A stretch of 64,000 nt of DNA, taken from Symbiodinium natans. Its lineage: Eukaryota; Sar; Dinophyceae; Suessiales; Symbiodiniaceae. The notes under the pieces were generated by a model that worked only from the letters and a program-made list of their open reading frames with translations, made no database searches and was not told the DNA's origin. Of this stretch, positions 1-9,174 are shown piece after piece; positions within the stretch are counted from its first letter, which is position 1, and each line of letters opens with the position of its first letter. Where the stretch lies: the NCBI GenBank assembly GCA_905221605.1, contig CAJNDS010001879.1:235291-299290 (forward strand), in the 5' to 3' direction. A program made the position numbers and the translations under genes.

Positions 1-76
1 GATGTCTGAGTCCGAGCAGCGCCTCGTGGACTCGGAGGCCGAGAAGCTGCGATTGCAGGCGGGGCTCGGGAGGTCG
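1..76 (+). CDS. Exon, coiled-coil (partial at left edge)
   Basis: Frame 2 reads MSESEQRLVDSEAEKLRLQ, heptad-like and charged. The frame closes within GTTTAGGATTTAGGG; the donor is GTCGG at 73 or GTTTAGG at 77. The ATG at 2 may be internal, since the island runs off the window edge. Confidence 0.55.
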
Positions 77-175
77 GTTTAGGATTTAGGGTTTAGGGTT
101 TAGGGTTTAGGGTTTAGGGTTCAGGGTTCAGGGTTTAGGGTTTAGGGTTCAGGGTTTAGGGTTTAGGGTTTAGGG
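77..175 (+). repeat. TTTAGGG array at the start of an intron
   Basis: About 13 heptamers with some TTCAGGG variants, directly after the first exon. Positions 176-270 then hold unique sequence with the small palindrome ACTCCAAGTTCAAACTTGGAGT split over 234-256 and no clear exon. Confidence 0.9.
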
Positions 176-268
176 ATTTGAAGGCTTTATGGAAAGGCTT
201 GGAGGAAGCGACAGCAAGCAAACGAAGCCCTTAACTCCAAGTTCAAACTTGGAGTCAACAACAGCTTG

Positions 269-372
269 TAGCCCAGTGGTGCCCTTTTTACATTTGTTGG
301 GTTCGAGATCCCCATATAAAGTAACCAACCCCCAAAAAAACTCCCCAAATTATATGGTTACGAGCTTCCAAG
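269..372 (+). mobile_element. Family B element, copy 1
   Basis: Starts TAGCCCAGTGGTGCCC and contains TAAAGTAACCAACCCCC as in copies at 1252 and 60962; the right inverted end (GGTTAC...) is degraded. MITE-like, with no coding capacity. Confidence 0.6.
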
Positions 373-754
373 AAAGACTGCCAAGCCTTGGGCTAGCCTT
401 GAACCTGCTGGGGGTTGTTCTACATGAGGGAGGGGGGAAGGGACCCCTTCAAGCGCCGGTTGATGATCTAGCCCCCCCCCCCCCCCCCAAAGTGATCCTG
501 CGTGATCCTGCTTGACAAGCAACTTCCAAGCAACTGAACTAGCCTTACGCCCTTCATTCACTGCCACTTCTTCCTTCAATGGCGGTGGTCATAATTCCCA
601 ACGTTGCAATACCGTTAGCCCGTAGGGCCAATACGGCTCATTTTGCAATTTTCTCTTATTCTCAGTAGCTGAGTGAGTACACTTTACACTTTCTGGGGTA
701 CTATAATCCCCTATAGAACTGAAAGTGTACCCTTTTTTTGGGCGGGCTGATGAG

Positions 755-801
755 CTCAGCAACGAAGTTATTGAGCTTAGGAGGATCTCGAGAAGATTCG
801 G
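755..801 (+). CDS. Short exon, coiled-coil
   Basis: After GATGAG the island reads LSNEVIELRRISRRF and meets the donor G|GTTTAGGGG exactly at 801. Heptad-like sequence matches neighbouring islands. Positions 373-754 hold a poly-C run and degraded inverted repeat around GTACACTTT / AAAGTGTAC, with no exon seen. Confidence 0.45.
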
Positions 802-1211
802 GTTTAGGGGCCAACCCCATTGCGTGGCTCATACAATCTGGCCCTGCAAGGCTATGATATTTATTTATGCATGCATCTTTTCGTTTTTTTTTATCATATG
901 TGTGTATATTTTGTAGAATCATTAACAAAATAATGAACATATAGTGGGGGGGGGGGGGGGCTTGAAGGGTTTATGGTTGTCTCTCAGGTCTAGGGCCACT
1001 TCATGGATTTGTTCTTCATAGCCCAGTCAGTCAAAATCACTTCTCCAGTTGGGAGCGCCTTCTGTCTAGGACCTGAAGTAAACCAAGAACCCAAACCCGA
1101 AACCCTAAACCCATAACCCCAAAGCCCTGAACCTAGAACCCTTGAACCCTTTTCTACACCTACAAGCCCTACACCTATTTTTGCGGTCCAAAAGCCCATC
1201 ATACAAGTTAG

Positions 1212-1253
1212 GCGAGAAGGAGCCGGAGAAGGAACCTCATCAAACTCTTGCTA
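1212..1253 (+). CDS. Short exon, Glu/Lys-rich
   Basis: GTTAG|GC then EKEPEKEPHQTLA. A family B element begins at its right end. 802-1211 holds a poly-G run, degenerate TTTAGGG/CCCTAAA and no clear exon. Confidence 0.35.
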
Positions 1254-1352
1254 GCCCAGTTGTACCCTTTTCCGTTTTTTTTGTTCAAGGTGCCGTATAA
1301 AGTAGCCAACCCCAAAAGGGTTCCCTTATCAAACTATGGTTACTGGGTTACC
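1252..1352 (+). mobile_element. Family B element, copy 2
   Basis: Terminal inverted repeat TAGCCCAGT ... ACTGGGTTA, with the internal TAAAGTAGCCAACCCC block shared with other B copies. Non-coding, about 100 bp. Confidence 0.7.
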
Positions 1353-1757
1353 GAGAACTTGGTAGCCAAGCAACCATATTCTAATAAGGGCACCCTTTTG
1401 GGTCGGCTACTCTAAAAGGGAGCCCAGAACCCAAAAAAGGGTTTAGGGTTTAGGGTTTAGGGGGGGTTTAGGGTTTAGGGGTACCACTGGGCTGCCAAGC
1501 AAATCGTCAACAGCCCCATAAATGAAATGGTTGAGTAGAAGCCATGAAGCTTCAGGCTCCTGGGCTCGAAGCCCAAAAAGTTCCCAGGCCTTCGGGCCCC
1601 TAAACCCTGAACTCTACACCCTTAACCCTTAACCCTTAAGGAGGCTTGAGCATGTAAGGCTTAGGGAGGCAGGACCCTAAACCCTAAACCCTAAACCCTA
1701 AACCCTAAACCCTAAACCCTAAACTCCTTGCCAAGATGGTCTCAACATGCCCGCCAG

Positions 1758-1792
1758 GTCGAGCGTGAGCGCGCAGACGTGCAAGCGACCGG
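1758..1792 (+). CDS. Short exon, coiled-coil
   Basis: CCCTAAA array (1672-1726), then GCCAG|GTC; reads VERERADVQAT and ends at G|GTCTCC. Charged heptad-like peptide in phase 0. Positions 1353-1757 are otherwise repeats. Confidence 0.5.
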
Positions 1793-1951
1793 GTCTCCGT
1801 TGGCTTAAAGCACTTCCATGGCTTTAAGGTTTAGGGTTTAGGGGGGAATGTGAGGGAAGTAGGAACCAAGGGTCCGTGTGGGGTTTAGGGCCTGTCCCTA
1901 CTAAGAACCAGCAAGAAGTCTTGTGCACCATGACGCTCTTTGCCGCTGCAG

Positions 1952-1984
1952 GCAAGACTCCCCCAAAAGCTCGAGTCGAAATGT
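1952..1984 (+). CDS. Possible short exon
   Basis: GCTGCAG| then ARLPQKLESKC before a TAG; the pyrimidine-containing acceptor is good, the donor unclear. Confidence 0.3.
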
Positions 1985-2112
1985 TAGGTCCCTTCGCAAA
2001 GGCGCTGGGAGGGTTTGTGGGTTGAAGCCCAACCTATTGTTGTTCACCTTCTTTCTAAACCCTAAACCCTAAAATTTGCATATGTAATTATATGAACCCG
2101 CGAAACATTCAG

Positions 2113-2157
2113 CACCTGGTGCAGAACACCCCACCTGAAGCCCTAAGACAGGCTTCT
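2113..2157 (+). CDS. Possible short exon
   Basis: ATTCAG| then HLVQNTPPEALRQAS and TAA at 2158. A CCCTAAA pair lies just left (2056-2071). Confidence 0.3.
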
Positions 2158-2499
2158 TAACACCAGCTTCCTAGCTCTGGGGTCTAGGGTTTTTTGGTTT
2201 TGGCCTAGCTCTGGGGTTCAGGGTCTTTGGTTTTGGGTTCAGGGTTTCAGTGTCTAAGGGGTTTAGGGTTCAGGGCTAAGTGTTCTGGATTTTGGGGGTT
2301 TCGGGTTTGAGGCGCACTTTTACTCTTGAGCTCGAGGCTTCGGGATCTAAGGTGTCAGGGTTGAGGTGTTAGGCTTCAGGTTGCTTTCTGAGCCCTGAAA
2401 TCCGAACCCGAAGGCCCGAAACCCTAAAGCATAAACTTAAACCCTGATTCCCAAAGAAACCCTAAACCCGAAACCCTAAACCCTAAACCCTAAACCCAG

Positions 2500-2608
2500 G
2501 CGAAGTCGCTGGAGGAGAAGCTCAGCGCCTCTGCGGAGGGGCACTCAGGTGCCAACGTCCGAATCAAAGAGTTGGAGGAGAGCTTTAGGGGTCGCTTGGA
2601 GAGTTACT
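2500..2608 (+). CDS. Exon, coiled-coil
   Basis: The acceptor AACCCAG|G is a one-step variant of the CCCTAAA array that precedes it. Reads AKSLEEKLSASAEGHSG, then RIKELEESFRGRLESY. The donor is GTAGGG at 2609, running into TTTAGGG. Its last 35 nt recur at 2701-2735. Confidence 0.65.
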
Positions 2609-2700
2609 GTAGGGTTTAGGGTTGAGGTTTAGGATTTAGGTTTAGGGTTTAGGGTTTAGGGCTTGGGGCTTGGGGTTTGGGGTTTGGGGTTTGGGGTTTG

Positions 2701-2735
2701 GAGTTGGAGGAGAGCTTAAGGGAGCGCTTGGAGAG
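2701..2735 (+). repeat. Second copy of the exon end, beyond a telomere-like array
   Basis: Matches 2569-2603 at about 31 of 35 positions, keeps the frame (ELEESLRERLER) and is followed by a better donor, GGTAATAAGGG. Between the two copies lie only TTTAGGG/TTTGGGG units. It may be the functional exon end or a relic of array insertion. Confidence 0.75.
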
Positions 2736-2783
2736 GGTAATAAGGGTTTTGGGTTTAGGGTTTAGAGTTGGGATGTTAAGGGT

Positions 2784-3023
2784 TTAGGGTTCATGCATTC
2801 ATGCATTCATTCATTCATTCATTCATGCATGCATTCGTTCATTCGTTCATTCGTTCATTCGTTCATTCGTTCATTCGTTCATTCGTTCATTCGTTCATCC
2901 ATTAATTCGTCAATTCGTTCACTCGTTCATTCGTTCATTCGTTCCTTCGTTCCTTCGTTCCTTCGTTCCTCCTTTCATTCATGCATTCATTCATTCATTC
3001 ATTTATTCATTCATTTATTCATG
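2784..3023 (+). repeat. ATTC / GTTC tetranucleotide microsatellite
   Basis: About 60 units, with CATT CATT blocks at both ends and an alternating (GTTCATTC)n centre; GTTCCTTC variants lie to the right. Its open reading frames are a by-product of the repeat. Confidence 0.95.
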
Positions 3024-3107
3024 CTTGGCAGAGTCTGTCGATGCGCCTTGAAAAGGGTTTCGGGTTCAGAGTTTAGGGTTGAGGATTGAGGGTTGAGGGT
3101 TTGAGGG

Positions 3108-3231
3108 TTTCAGGGTTTGAGGGTTTGAAGGTTTGAGGGTTTGAAGGTTTGAGGGTTTGAGGGTTTGAGGGTTTGAGGGTTTGAGGGTTTGAGGGTTTGA
3201 GGGCTTGAGGGTTTGAGGGTTTGAGGGTACA
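3108..3231 (+). repeat. 8-mer array GGGTTTGA
   Basis: About 15 units of a telomere-like octamer (TTTGAGGG) derived from TTTAGGG by one change and one insertion, flanked by normal heptamers. Confidence 0.9.
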
Positions 3232-3329
3232 GGGTTTAGGGTTTAGGGTTTGGGGTATTGGGGTTTTGGGTCTTGGTGTCCTCATAGGGCAATTTGGGGT
3301 TTGGGGCAGACGGGCGTGGGGTTGTGCAG

Positions 3330-3378
3330 GACAAGCAGGAAGAGACGCAGAGCACTGTGGAGGACTCGCGCTTGCAGA
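3330..3378 (+). CDS. Short exon, coiled-coil
   Basis: GTGCAG| then DKQEETQSTVEDSRLQT. The right end would need a GA donor (CA|GACTTG), known in dinoflagellates. It lies between TTTAGGG on the left and CCCTAAA on the right, the reverse of the usual order. Confidence 0.45.
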
Positions 3379-3783
3379 CTTGAACCCTAAACCCTAAACC
3401 CTGAACCCTGAACCCTAAACCGAGGCTTGTGAGGCTTGCGCCGCACGTTGACAGGTCCTTCCCAGCTTTGAGTACTCCCAGCCCAGAAGCCTACAAACAC
3501 GAATGGTGTTCTTGTCGAGGAATAGCATGAGGTAAAGTAAGGATACCAATAGTATGTGCCAGTGCTGTAGAACCCTTGGTAGGTCAATCTGAAGCTCCGT
3601 AACAAGAGCCCGAAACTGACCGATTCCGGAGTACCAAGGTTCAGGGACTGTAGTCTCGGCAGATGACGGACCGCTCCTCTCGCTCTCTCAACCCTTTGAG
3701 CCCTCCATACCCCAAGCCTTAAAAACCGCGACCCCTAAACCCTAAACCCTAAACCTCATAATTTTTCCTTCTTGATGTGCCAG

Positions 3784-3860
3784 GACTTGCAGCAGCAGCT
3801 GGCTGTCCTGACTGAGGACAGCCACGTCTATGCGTCGCCAAACGCAGCATCCCACACGTT
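3784..3860 (+). CDS. Exon, coiled-coil
   Basis: CTTGATGTGCCAG| then DLQQQLAVLTEDSHVYASP. CCCTAAA lies left (3732-3752) and TTTAGGG right (3871 on). Donor unclear. Confidence 0.5.
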
Positions 3861-4170
3861 TGGGGTTGGGGGTTTGGGGTTTAGGGTTTAGGGTTTACAC
3901 TACAGGTTCGATTACGGGTGTGGTTCCGTATGGGTGTTTCCAGCGTTTCAAGGTTTGTTATGTTGGGGAAAGAGGGCTTCAAAGAGGACTCGTAGAGGGT
4001 TGTGACTTAAGCCTTTTCGGTCGTTAATCTCGGGACACATGGCTGGGGGTCTGAGCACACAGCTTGTAGTTTTGGTTCAGCCTTCTGAGGGTCTGAGCAG
4101 ACCCTAAGCCAAGCATAAACCCACCCTCCCTAAACTCTGAACCCTAAAGCACCATTAAAATTCAAGCCAG

Positions 4171-4401
4171 TTGAAGCAGTGTAAGTTGCTCCTGCTGTCA
4201 GCAGCAATGGAGCCAGAGCCGTGGCTGCGTAGAAGATGGGCTTTGGTGAATAGCCTGGCACACGTCATTCTTCTTCGCATGGCTGGAGCATCGTTCGAGC
4301 AGTTTGGGGAGGCTCTGAAGCCGTTCTTCTTGGTTCCCACTCAGGAACTGGATGAGTTCCATGCCGTTCTTTGTCGGCTCTCCTTGCACGACTCGGTCAT
4401 G
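4171..4401 (+). CDS. Large exon, helical
   Basis: TCAAGCCAG| at 4170 starts a 77-codon open frame in phase 0 (LKQCKLLLLSAAMEPEPWL ... ELDEFHAVLCRLSLHDSVM), followed by GTATTTTGAG. CCCTAAA lies left. It is one of the longest islands. Its frame is closed by TGA at 4408, but a 16-nt GT-AG segment (4402-4417) would join it in phase to the next open frame. Function not recognised. Confidence 0.6.
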
Positions 4402-4417
4402 GTATTTTGAGCTGCAG

Positions 4418-4630
4418 AACGATGGCCTTAAACGCAGCCACAAAAAGCGTGGCCGACCATCAGTACCTCACACCCCCACCCCACCTCCAACAAAGAGAAA
4501 ACCAACGGCATGCCCGAAAATGCCACCAAAAAAGGCAAGGGAAACGGGTAGTGCGTTTCCGTCGCGAAGCGGCATCTCCAAAGGCAGTGAAGAAAGAAAG
4601 AAAGAAAGAAAGAAGACTGGAAGGCAACTC
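4418..4630 (+). CDS. Exon with AT-hook-like motif
   Basis: Reads NDGLKRSHKKRGRPSVP, then a Pro/Lys-rich tail (PPPTKRKP, PPKKARE, KKERKK) to TGA at 4631. KRGRP is the core of the AT-hook, a minor-groove DNA-binding motif, and the clusters of Lys/Arg resemble nuclear localisation signals. The (GAAA)n microsatellite at 4590-4612 codes the last basic stretch. The joined product with 4171-4401 could be a nuclear DNA-binding protein; alternatively a one-T insertion at 4405-4408 separates the two frames. Confidence 0.45.
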
Positions 4631-4984
4631 TGAAATCGTGTAAATTCCACATGCAGCAAGGCTGAAGTCGCACACCCAGCAGCACCGATGGGTGCAGACC
4701 AAAACCATGGAAAACCATTTCGTAGTTGAACCCGATAGTCGGGTTTAGGGTAGGGTTTAAGGCTTAGAATCTCCAGCGTGTTAGGGTTGAGTGGTTCAAG
4801 AGGGAAAGGTATCTGGGTGAGACCCGAACTTAGAGAACTGCTCATCTAGAGAGATAATAGACGCGTCAATCCCCAGTCCCTACGCACCTCAAGGTTAGGT
4901 TTGAACATCGTTTCTAATTTGCATTAATTAGCCTTATTCACCTTTTTGTTTGGCCACGATTTTTTTGGGGGGCCCCAGACCCAA

Positions 4985-5250
4985 CCCTGGATTCTCAACC
5001 CCAAAACCTAGCACCCTAAACCCTAAACCCCTAAAGCCTAAACCCTAAACCCTGAACCCTAAGCCCCCTAAACCCTTAAACCCTAGCCTAACCCTAAATC
5101 CCAAACCCCAAACCCTAAACCTTTAAACCCTAGGCTAAACCCTCGACCCTCAAAACCTCAACCCTAAACCCTAAACCCCAACCCTAGCCCGAAATCCGAA
5201 ACCCTAGGCCCTAAGCCCTCAAATCTCAACCCTAAGCCCTAAACCCTAAA
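4985..5250 (+). repeat. Degenerate CCCTAAA region
   Basis: About 30 imperfect units (CCCTAAA, CCCTAG, CCCCAAA, CCTTAAA) with no exon. 4631-4984 holds unique sequence without a convincing exon. Confidence 0.9.
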
Positions 5251-5781
5251 CCCTAATGTTGCACTCGCTTTAGTGAGAAGGGGCACTATTATGCGATGTT
5301 CCGGAAATCAAATAGTGGACCCCCCCTTGTTTTAGGGTGGTCCTCAATTATGCGATGTTTGCGGGGCCGGGGTTGAAGGGCGGGGGGGGCGGGGAGCCAA
5401 AAACTTAAAAACTTTTGAATCAGAAACTCTGGAATATTTTGGTGTCCAGCCTTACTTAAATTCCTTTAAAAATCTCATTACGAAACAGGCCCCCAAACAA
5501 TTTTCCAAGGGAGTAGGCCACGAAGTGCCCTGATTCGCTTTAGCAAGTTGTTTCGGTGGTCCGCATTTATGCGGAGCCCCGGCGACCGTGGAGCTACAAG
5601 CCTGGAAAGCTTAGACCCTCAAGCTTCAAGGCTACCCCTCAACCCTCGACCCCTAGCCGCCCTGCCCCCAGCCCCGTCCCAGCCCCAGCCCACAGGATCC
5701 CCGAAAACCCCAAATTGTTTGGGGGGGGAGGGGGGGGGCCCCTGCCACTGCGCACTAAAGCGAGTCCAACATTAAACCGAG
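5250..5781 (+). mobile_element. Family E inverted-repeat element, copy 1
   Basis: TIRs TAATGTTGCACTCGCTTTAG and its near complement CTAAAGCGAGTCCAACATTA close to 5756-5775. Subterminal TTATGCGATGTT occurs twice (about 5290 and 5348). Contains poly-G and CCCCGAAAACCCCAAATTGTTT. A shorter copy lies at 29743. No transposase frame. Confidence 0.75.
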
Positions 5782-5872
5782 CCTGCAAGAGGAGCGCGAC
5801 GTCGCCAGAGCCCGGGAGGAGGAGCTCTTTGAGCTCATCAACGAGAAGGCCGCGCGCGCTTGGAGCTTTGGG
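5782..5872 (+). CDS. Exon, coiled-coil
   Basis: AAACCGAG|C then LQEERDVARAREEELFELI and NEKAARAWSFG; donor G|GTAGGTAGG, then TTTAGGG. Strong heptad pattern and GC-rich codons. The family E element lies directly upstream. Confidence 0.65.
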
Positions 5873-5937
5873 GTAGGTAGGGCCAGATAGGGTTTAGGGT
5901 TTAGGGTTTAGGGCTTAGGGTTTAGGGTTTAGGGTTT

Positions 5938-6108
5938 AGGGGTTTAGGGGTTTAGGGGTTTAGGGGTTTAGGGGTTTAGGGGTTTAGGGGTTTAGGGGTT
6001 TAGGGGTTTAGGGGTTTAGGGGTTTAGGGGTTTAGGGGTTTAGGGGTTTAGGGGTTTAGGGGTTTAGGGGTTTAGGGGTTTAGGGGTTTAGGGGTTTAGG
6101 GGTTTAGG
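5938..6108 (+). repeat. Homogeneous 8-mer array TTTAGGGG
   Basis: About 21 consecutive TTTAGGGG units, flanked by ordinary TTTAGGG units. The octamer equals the telomere unit of some green algae of the Chlamydomonas group, but here it is a local expansion. Confidence 0.95.
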
Positions 6109-6167
6109 GTTTGGAGTTTTGGGTTTAGGGTTTGGGGTTTGGGGTTAGGGTTTAGGGCTTAGGATTA

Positions 6168-6218
6168 GGGTCCCTCGCCCTGATACTGGTCTTCGAGGAG
6201 AGGGGATTCAATCTCGAA
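6168..6218 (+). CDS. Possible exon
   Basis: ATTAG| then a frame SLALILVFEERGFNLE that ends at GAA|GTTTTAGGG. Another frame is also open. TTTAGGG on both sides. Confidence 0.35.
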
Positions 6219-6489
6219 GTTTTAGGGTTCAGGGGTTGGGCGATTACCCTCTTTGGAGGTTTGGGTTTAGTTTTTTTTTTTTTTTTTTTGGGGGGGGGGG
6301 GGGTTAGGGTTCGAATTTTACAGGTCTGGGGCGCACGGTTGTGGTGCTTTGGGCTTTCAAGTTTAGTTGAAGTCGGCCTTTGCGCTTCCGGTACATTGCA
6401 TACACAGACTGGGCCAGTTGTGGGGAGCTTTCGGTAGATGGACAGAGTTTGCCTCCGGGGTTGTGCCTCATTCAGCCTTTGTTGCTGGG

Positions 6490-6578
6490 CAGCCCAGTGC
6501 TGCCCTTCGCCCTTTTTGTTGGTTCAGTTTTCCCTTACAAAGGAACCAACGGTAACCAACCCACGGTTACTGGGCCAA
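6490..6578 (+). mobile_element. Family B element, copy 3
   Basis: CAGCCCAGTGCTGCCC ... GGTTACTGGGCC, with AACCAACC internal blocks as in other B copies. Confidence 0.6.
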
Positions 6579-6582
6579 AGAA

Positions 6583-6681
6583 GTTTAAGGTGGCACATAT
6601 GTCGCTCTTCATTCGGCGCTTGCGCACGTGGCCCTGCAACCTTAACGACCGCAAGAGTCCCGGAGCAACTTGCTGGCCCTG
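6583..6681 (+). CDS. Possible exon
   Basis: Reads FKVAHMSLFIRRLRTWPC, then NLNDRKSPGATC before TGA, directly right of a family B element and left of CCCTAAA. No clean acceptor because the element abuts it. Confidence 0.3.
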
Positions 6682-6755
6682 AAACCCTAAACCCTAAACC
6701 CTAAACCCTAAACCCTAAACCCCGAGACCTACACCCTGAACCTGGGTCCTGTCAG

Positions 6756-6783
6756 GAAGAGCAGCTGATGGACACCAATCAAG
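6756..6783 (+). CDS. Short exon
   Basis: CTGTCAG| then EEQLMDTNQ; possible GC donor at AAG|GCCCC. CCCTAAA array to the left (6683-6719). Confidence 0.4.
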
Positions 6784-7095
6784 GCCCCTCGTCTCAAACC
6801 TGCCGGCTGCACAGCCATGCCCCTGCGAACTTTGGACCCTCAACCCTGAAAACCCTACACCCCAAACCCTAAATCCCAAACCCTCAGCCCGCAGCCCTGA
6901 AAACCCTACATCCCAGAGACCCTGTCTTTAAAGAAAGGGCTCTCTAACTGTTAGCCTCAGCCCCCAAGTCTGCATGTAAGGCCCTAAAGCCCGAAAACCC
7001 TGCAACTCCCAATAGCCATCAAAAAGAACATGCAACGAATAGCAAACAGACTTGAACTCTTAAAAAACCCTGGAGCAAGGCTCTTAGGCCCTAAG

Positions 7096-7128
7096 GCGCG
7101 AGCGCGCCAAGCTGAAGCGATATGAGAG
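7096..7128 (+). CDS. Short exon, coiled-coil
   Basis: The acceptor GCCCTAAG| is CCCTAAA with one change; reads RERAKLKRYER and ends at AG|GTCTGAAG. A second open frame runs across 7002-7110 (KKNMQRIANRLELLKNP), so a longer exon is possible. Confidence 0.45.
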
Positions 7129-7435
7129 GTCTGAAGGTGGTACACCGCATTCATCATTCCGTGGCTGCATAGGTTCACAAGGCCGGCCCTTTAAACCCGC
7201 TGAAACATATTCCTAAATATGATCCTCTTAAACCCAAAAGGGGAAAATATGAAGTACCCCAGAGGCCCACCCAGTTTAGGGTTTCAGAAAGTTGCGAGTT
7301 TGGGCGCCTGAGGGTTGTTTTATATTGTGGCTATTTGGGCCGTTGCAAAGGCCTGGGCTTAGGATGGGTTTAGGATACAACGCTGTCATTTTTGTTAGTA
7401 CTGCAAGCAGGATGGAGATCCTGGCCCCTGGCCCA

Positions 7436-7776
7436 CCCTAAACCCTAAACCTTAAACCCTAAACCCTAAACTTTAAGCCCTAAACCCGAAACCTTAGCCC
7501 CCTAAAGCCTAAACCCTAAAGTTTAAGCCCTAAACCCTAAACCCTAAACCCTAAAACCTAAACCCTAAACCCTAAACCCTAAACCCTAAACCCTAAACCC
7601 TAAACCCTAAACCCTAAACCCTAAACCCTAAACTCTAACCCTAGACCCTAAACCCTAAACCCTAAACAAACCTAAAACCCTAAACCTAAACTAAACCCTA
7701 AACCCTAAACCCTAAACCCTAAAACCCTAAACCCTAAACCCTAAACCCTAAACCCTAAAACCCTAAACCTAAACCC
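7436..7776 (+). repeat. Large CCCTAAA array
   Basis: About 45 units with occasional ACCCTAAA or CCTAAA slips, ending 16 bases before the next exon. Confidence 0.95.
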
Positions 7777-7791
7777 CAACCCTGGCCCAAG

Positions 7792-7870
7792 GCTACGTGA
7801 ACCTGACAGACCAGCTGAACGGCCTCCGCGAGAGCTGGAGGAGAAGATCGACGAGCAGGCTCGCACTGCG
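7792..7870 (+). CDS. Exon, coiled-coil, apparent frameshift
   Basis: CCCAAG| then YVNLTDQLNGLRE in one frame, followed by LEEKIDEQARTA in another; the two would be continuous with one base inserted or two removed near 7832. Donor GCG|GTTTTCGGG, then TTTAGGG. Either an internal acceptor (CGAG|) splits the island or one base is lost. Confidence 0.5.
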
Positions 7871-7877
7871 GTTTTCG

Positions 7878-8215
7878 GGTTTAGGGTTTAGGGTTTAGAG
7901 GTTTAGGGGTTTGGGGTTGAGGGTTTAGGTTTGGGGTTTAGGGTTCAGGGGTTTTAGGTTTTTTGGGGTTTAGGAGTTTAGGGTTTAGGGTGAGGGTTTA
8001 GGGGTGTTTAGGGGTTTAGGAGTTTAGGTTTTAGGGTTTAGGGGTTTAGGGTTTTAGGGTTTGGGGTTTAGGGTTTTAGGGGTTTAGGGGTTTAGGGGTT
8101 TAGGGGTTTAGGGGGGGTTTAGGGGTTTAGGGTTTAGGAGTCTAGGGGTTTAGCTTTTTAGGGGTTTAGGGGTTCCGGGGTTCAAGCGGTTAGGGTTTAA
8201 GGTTTTGGTTTAGGG
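7878..8215 (+). repeat. Degenerate TTTAGGG / TTTAGGGG region
   Basis: About 40 mixed heptamer, octamer and hexamer units (TTTAGG, TTTAGGGG, TTTTAGGG). No exon. Confidence 0.9.
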
Positions 8216-8261
8216 TTATTAACTAACAATCCTAAGCCCGAGGCTCTATGGTTGTTCCCAG

Positions 8262-8365
8262 AAGATTTATCCCTCGCGATGCGGTGACAACCTGTCTCAC
8301 GGAATGCTGCTGCTTTTTGTGGCATGACGCGTGCCTGCCGTATCTTGCCTGGCCCCGGCCTGGAG
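8262..8365 (+). CDS. Exon, Cys-rich
   Basis: GTTGTTCCCAG|A, then RFIPRDAVTTCLTECCCF and LWHDACLPYLAWPRPG; strong donor GAG|GTAAACAC. Five Cys within 17 residues. Good splice sites at both ends and no repeat inside. Confidence 0.55.
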
Positions 8366-8420
8366 GTAAACACTGAGCCTAAACCTTAAAGGCTTAGAGG
8401 CTTTGAAACCCTGATTCCAG

Positions 8421-8485
8421 CGCAGATGCTCGATACGCTGGCGAACGAAATCAAGCCGCAGGGGCCCTCAAACTACAGCTGCGGG
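8421..8485 (+). CDS. Possible exon
   Basis: GATTCCAG| then two open frames (ADARYAGERNQAAGALKLQ or QMLDTLANEIKPQ); the first is more coiled-coil-like. Donor unclear. Confidence 0.35.
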
Positions 8486-8921
8486 CTTAGGATTGTTAGT
8501 AACCCTAAACCCTGAACCCTAAACCCTAGCGGTTTACGCAGTTCAGGATGCAGAGTGTAGGGTTGGAGTCTCCATCCTTTTCTTCGCCGCCTTCGCCCAT
8601 GAGACCGATTTGACCCGCCACCCGCCCCCCCCCCCCCCCCCCCCCCCCCCCACCCCCAAAACCCAAAAACCCTAAACCCCAGACCCTTAGAGCTACAAAT
8701 CCCAAGCCCGGAACTAAGCCCTCCAAAACCCGAAGCCCTATCATCTCGACGCCCCCCCCCCCCAAACAAAAACAAAACACAACTAAACAACAAGCAGAAT
8801 TCACATGACAAAACAAAAACATCCAGGGTTTAGGATTAGGGTCTTGAAGCCTGAAACCCTAAACCCTGAACCCTAAGCCCTAAACCCTAAACCCTAAACC
8901 CAAAACCCTGACTCGGTGCAG

Positions 8922-8990
8922 CTGAGGCTCATGGACCAAGGTCTGAAGCTGCGCGAGGAGCTTTCGGAGAGCAACCGGGCAGTGCTTCTG
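8922..8990 (+). CDS. Exon, coiled-coil
   Basis: GGTGCAG| then 23 codons in phase 0: LRLMDQGLKLREELSESNR, then AVLL, ending exactly at CTG|GTTTTAGGGG. CCCTAAA left, TTTAGGG right: the standard layout. 8625-8650 upstream is a poly-C run. Confidence 0.65.
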
Positions 8991-9174
8991 GTTTTAGGGG
9001 TCTTGGGTTTAGGGTTTAGGGTTCAGGGTTTAGGGTTTAGGGCTCTGAGTGTATGGCTTAGGGGTTTAAGGCCTGGTTCTTGCCTTAGGGACCTTAAATC
9101 TAGGAGACTTGGTTGCTTCGAGATGTTTTGGGATGTTCTGAATGTGGGGTTTTCCTCCTCACCCATACTCCAAA

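Noticed and set aside
2793-3089. Ser/His/Phe/Ile/Arg repeat frame
   Set aside because: Translation of the ATTC/GTTC microsatellite.
3073-3285. Open frame on - of Lys-Pro-Ser/Thr repeats (KPSNPQTLKPSNP type), and many similar NPKP/GFRV frames elsewhere
   Set aside because: They are translations of CCCTAAA or TTTAGGG units; the peptide simply mirrors the repeat.
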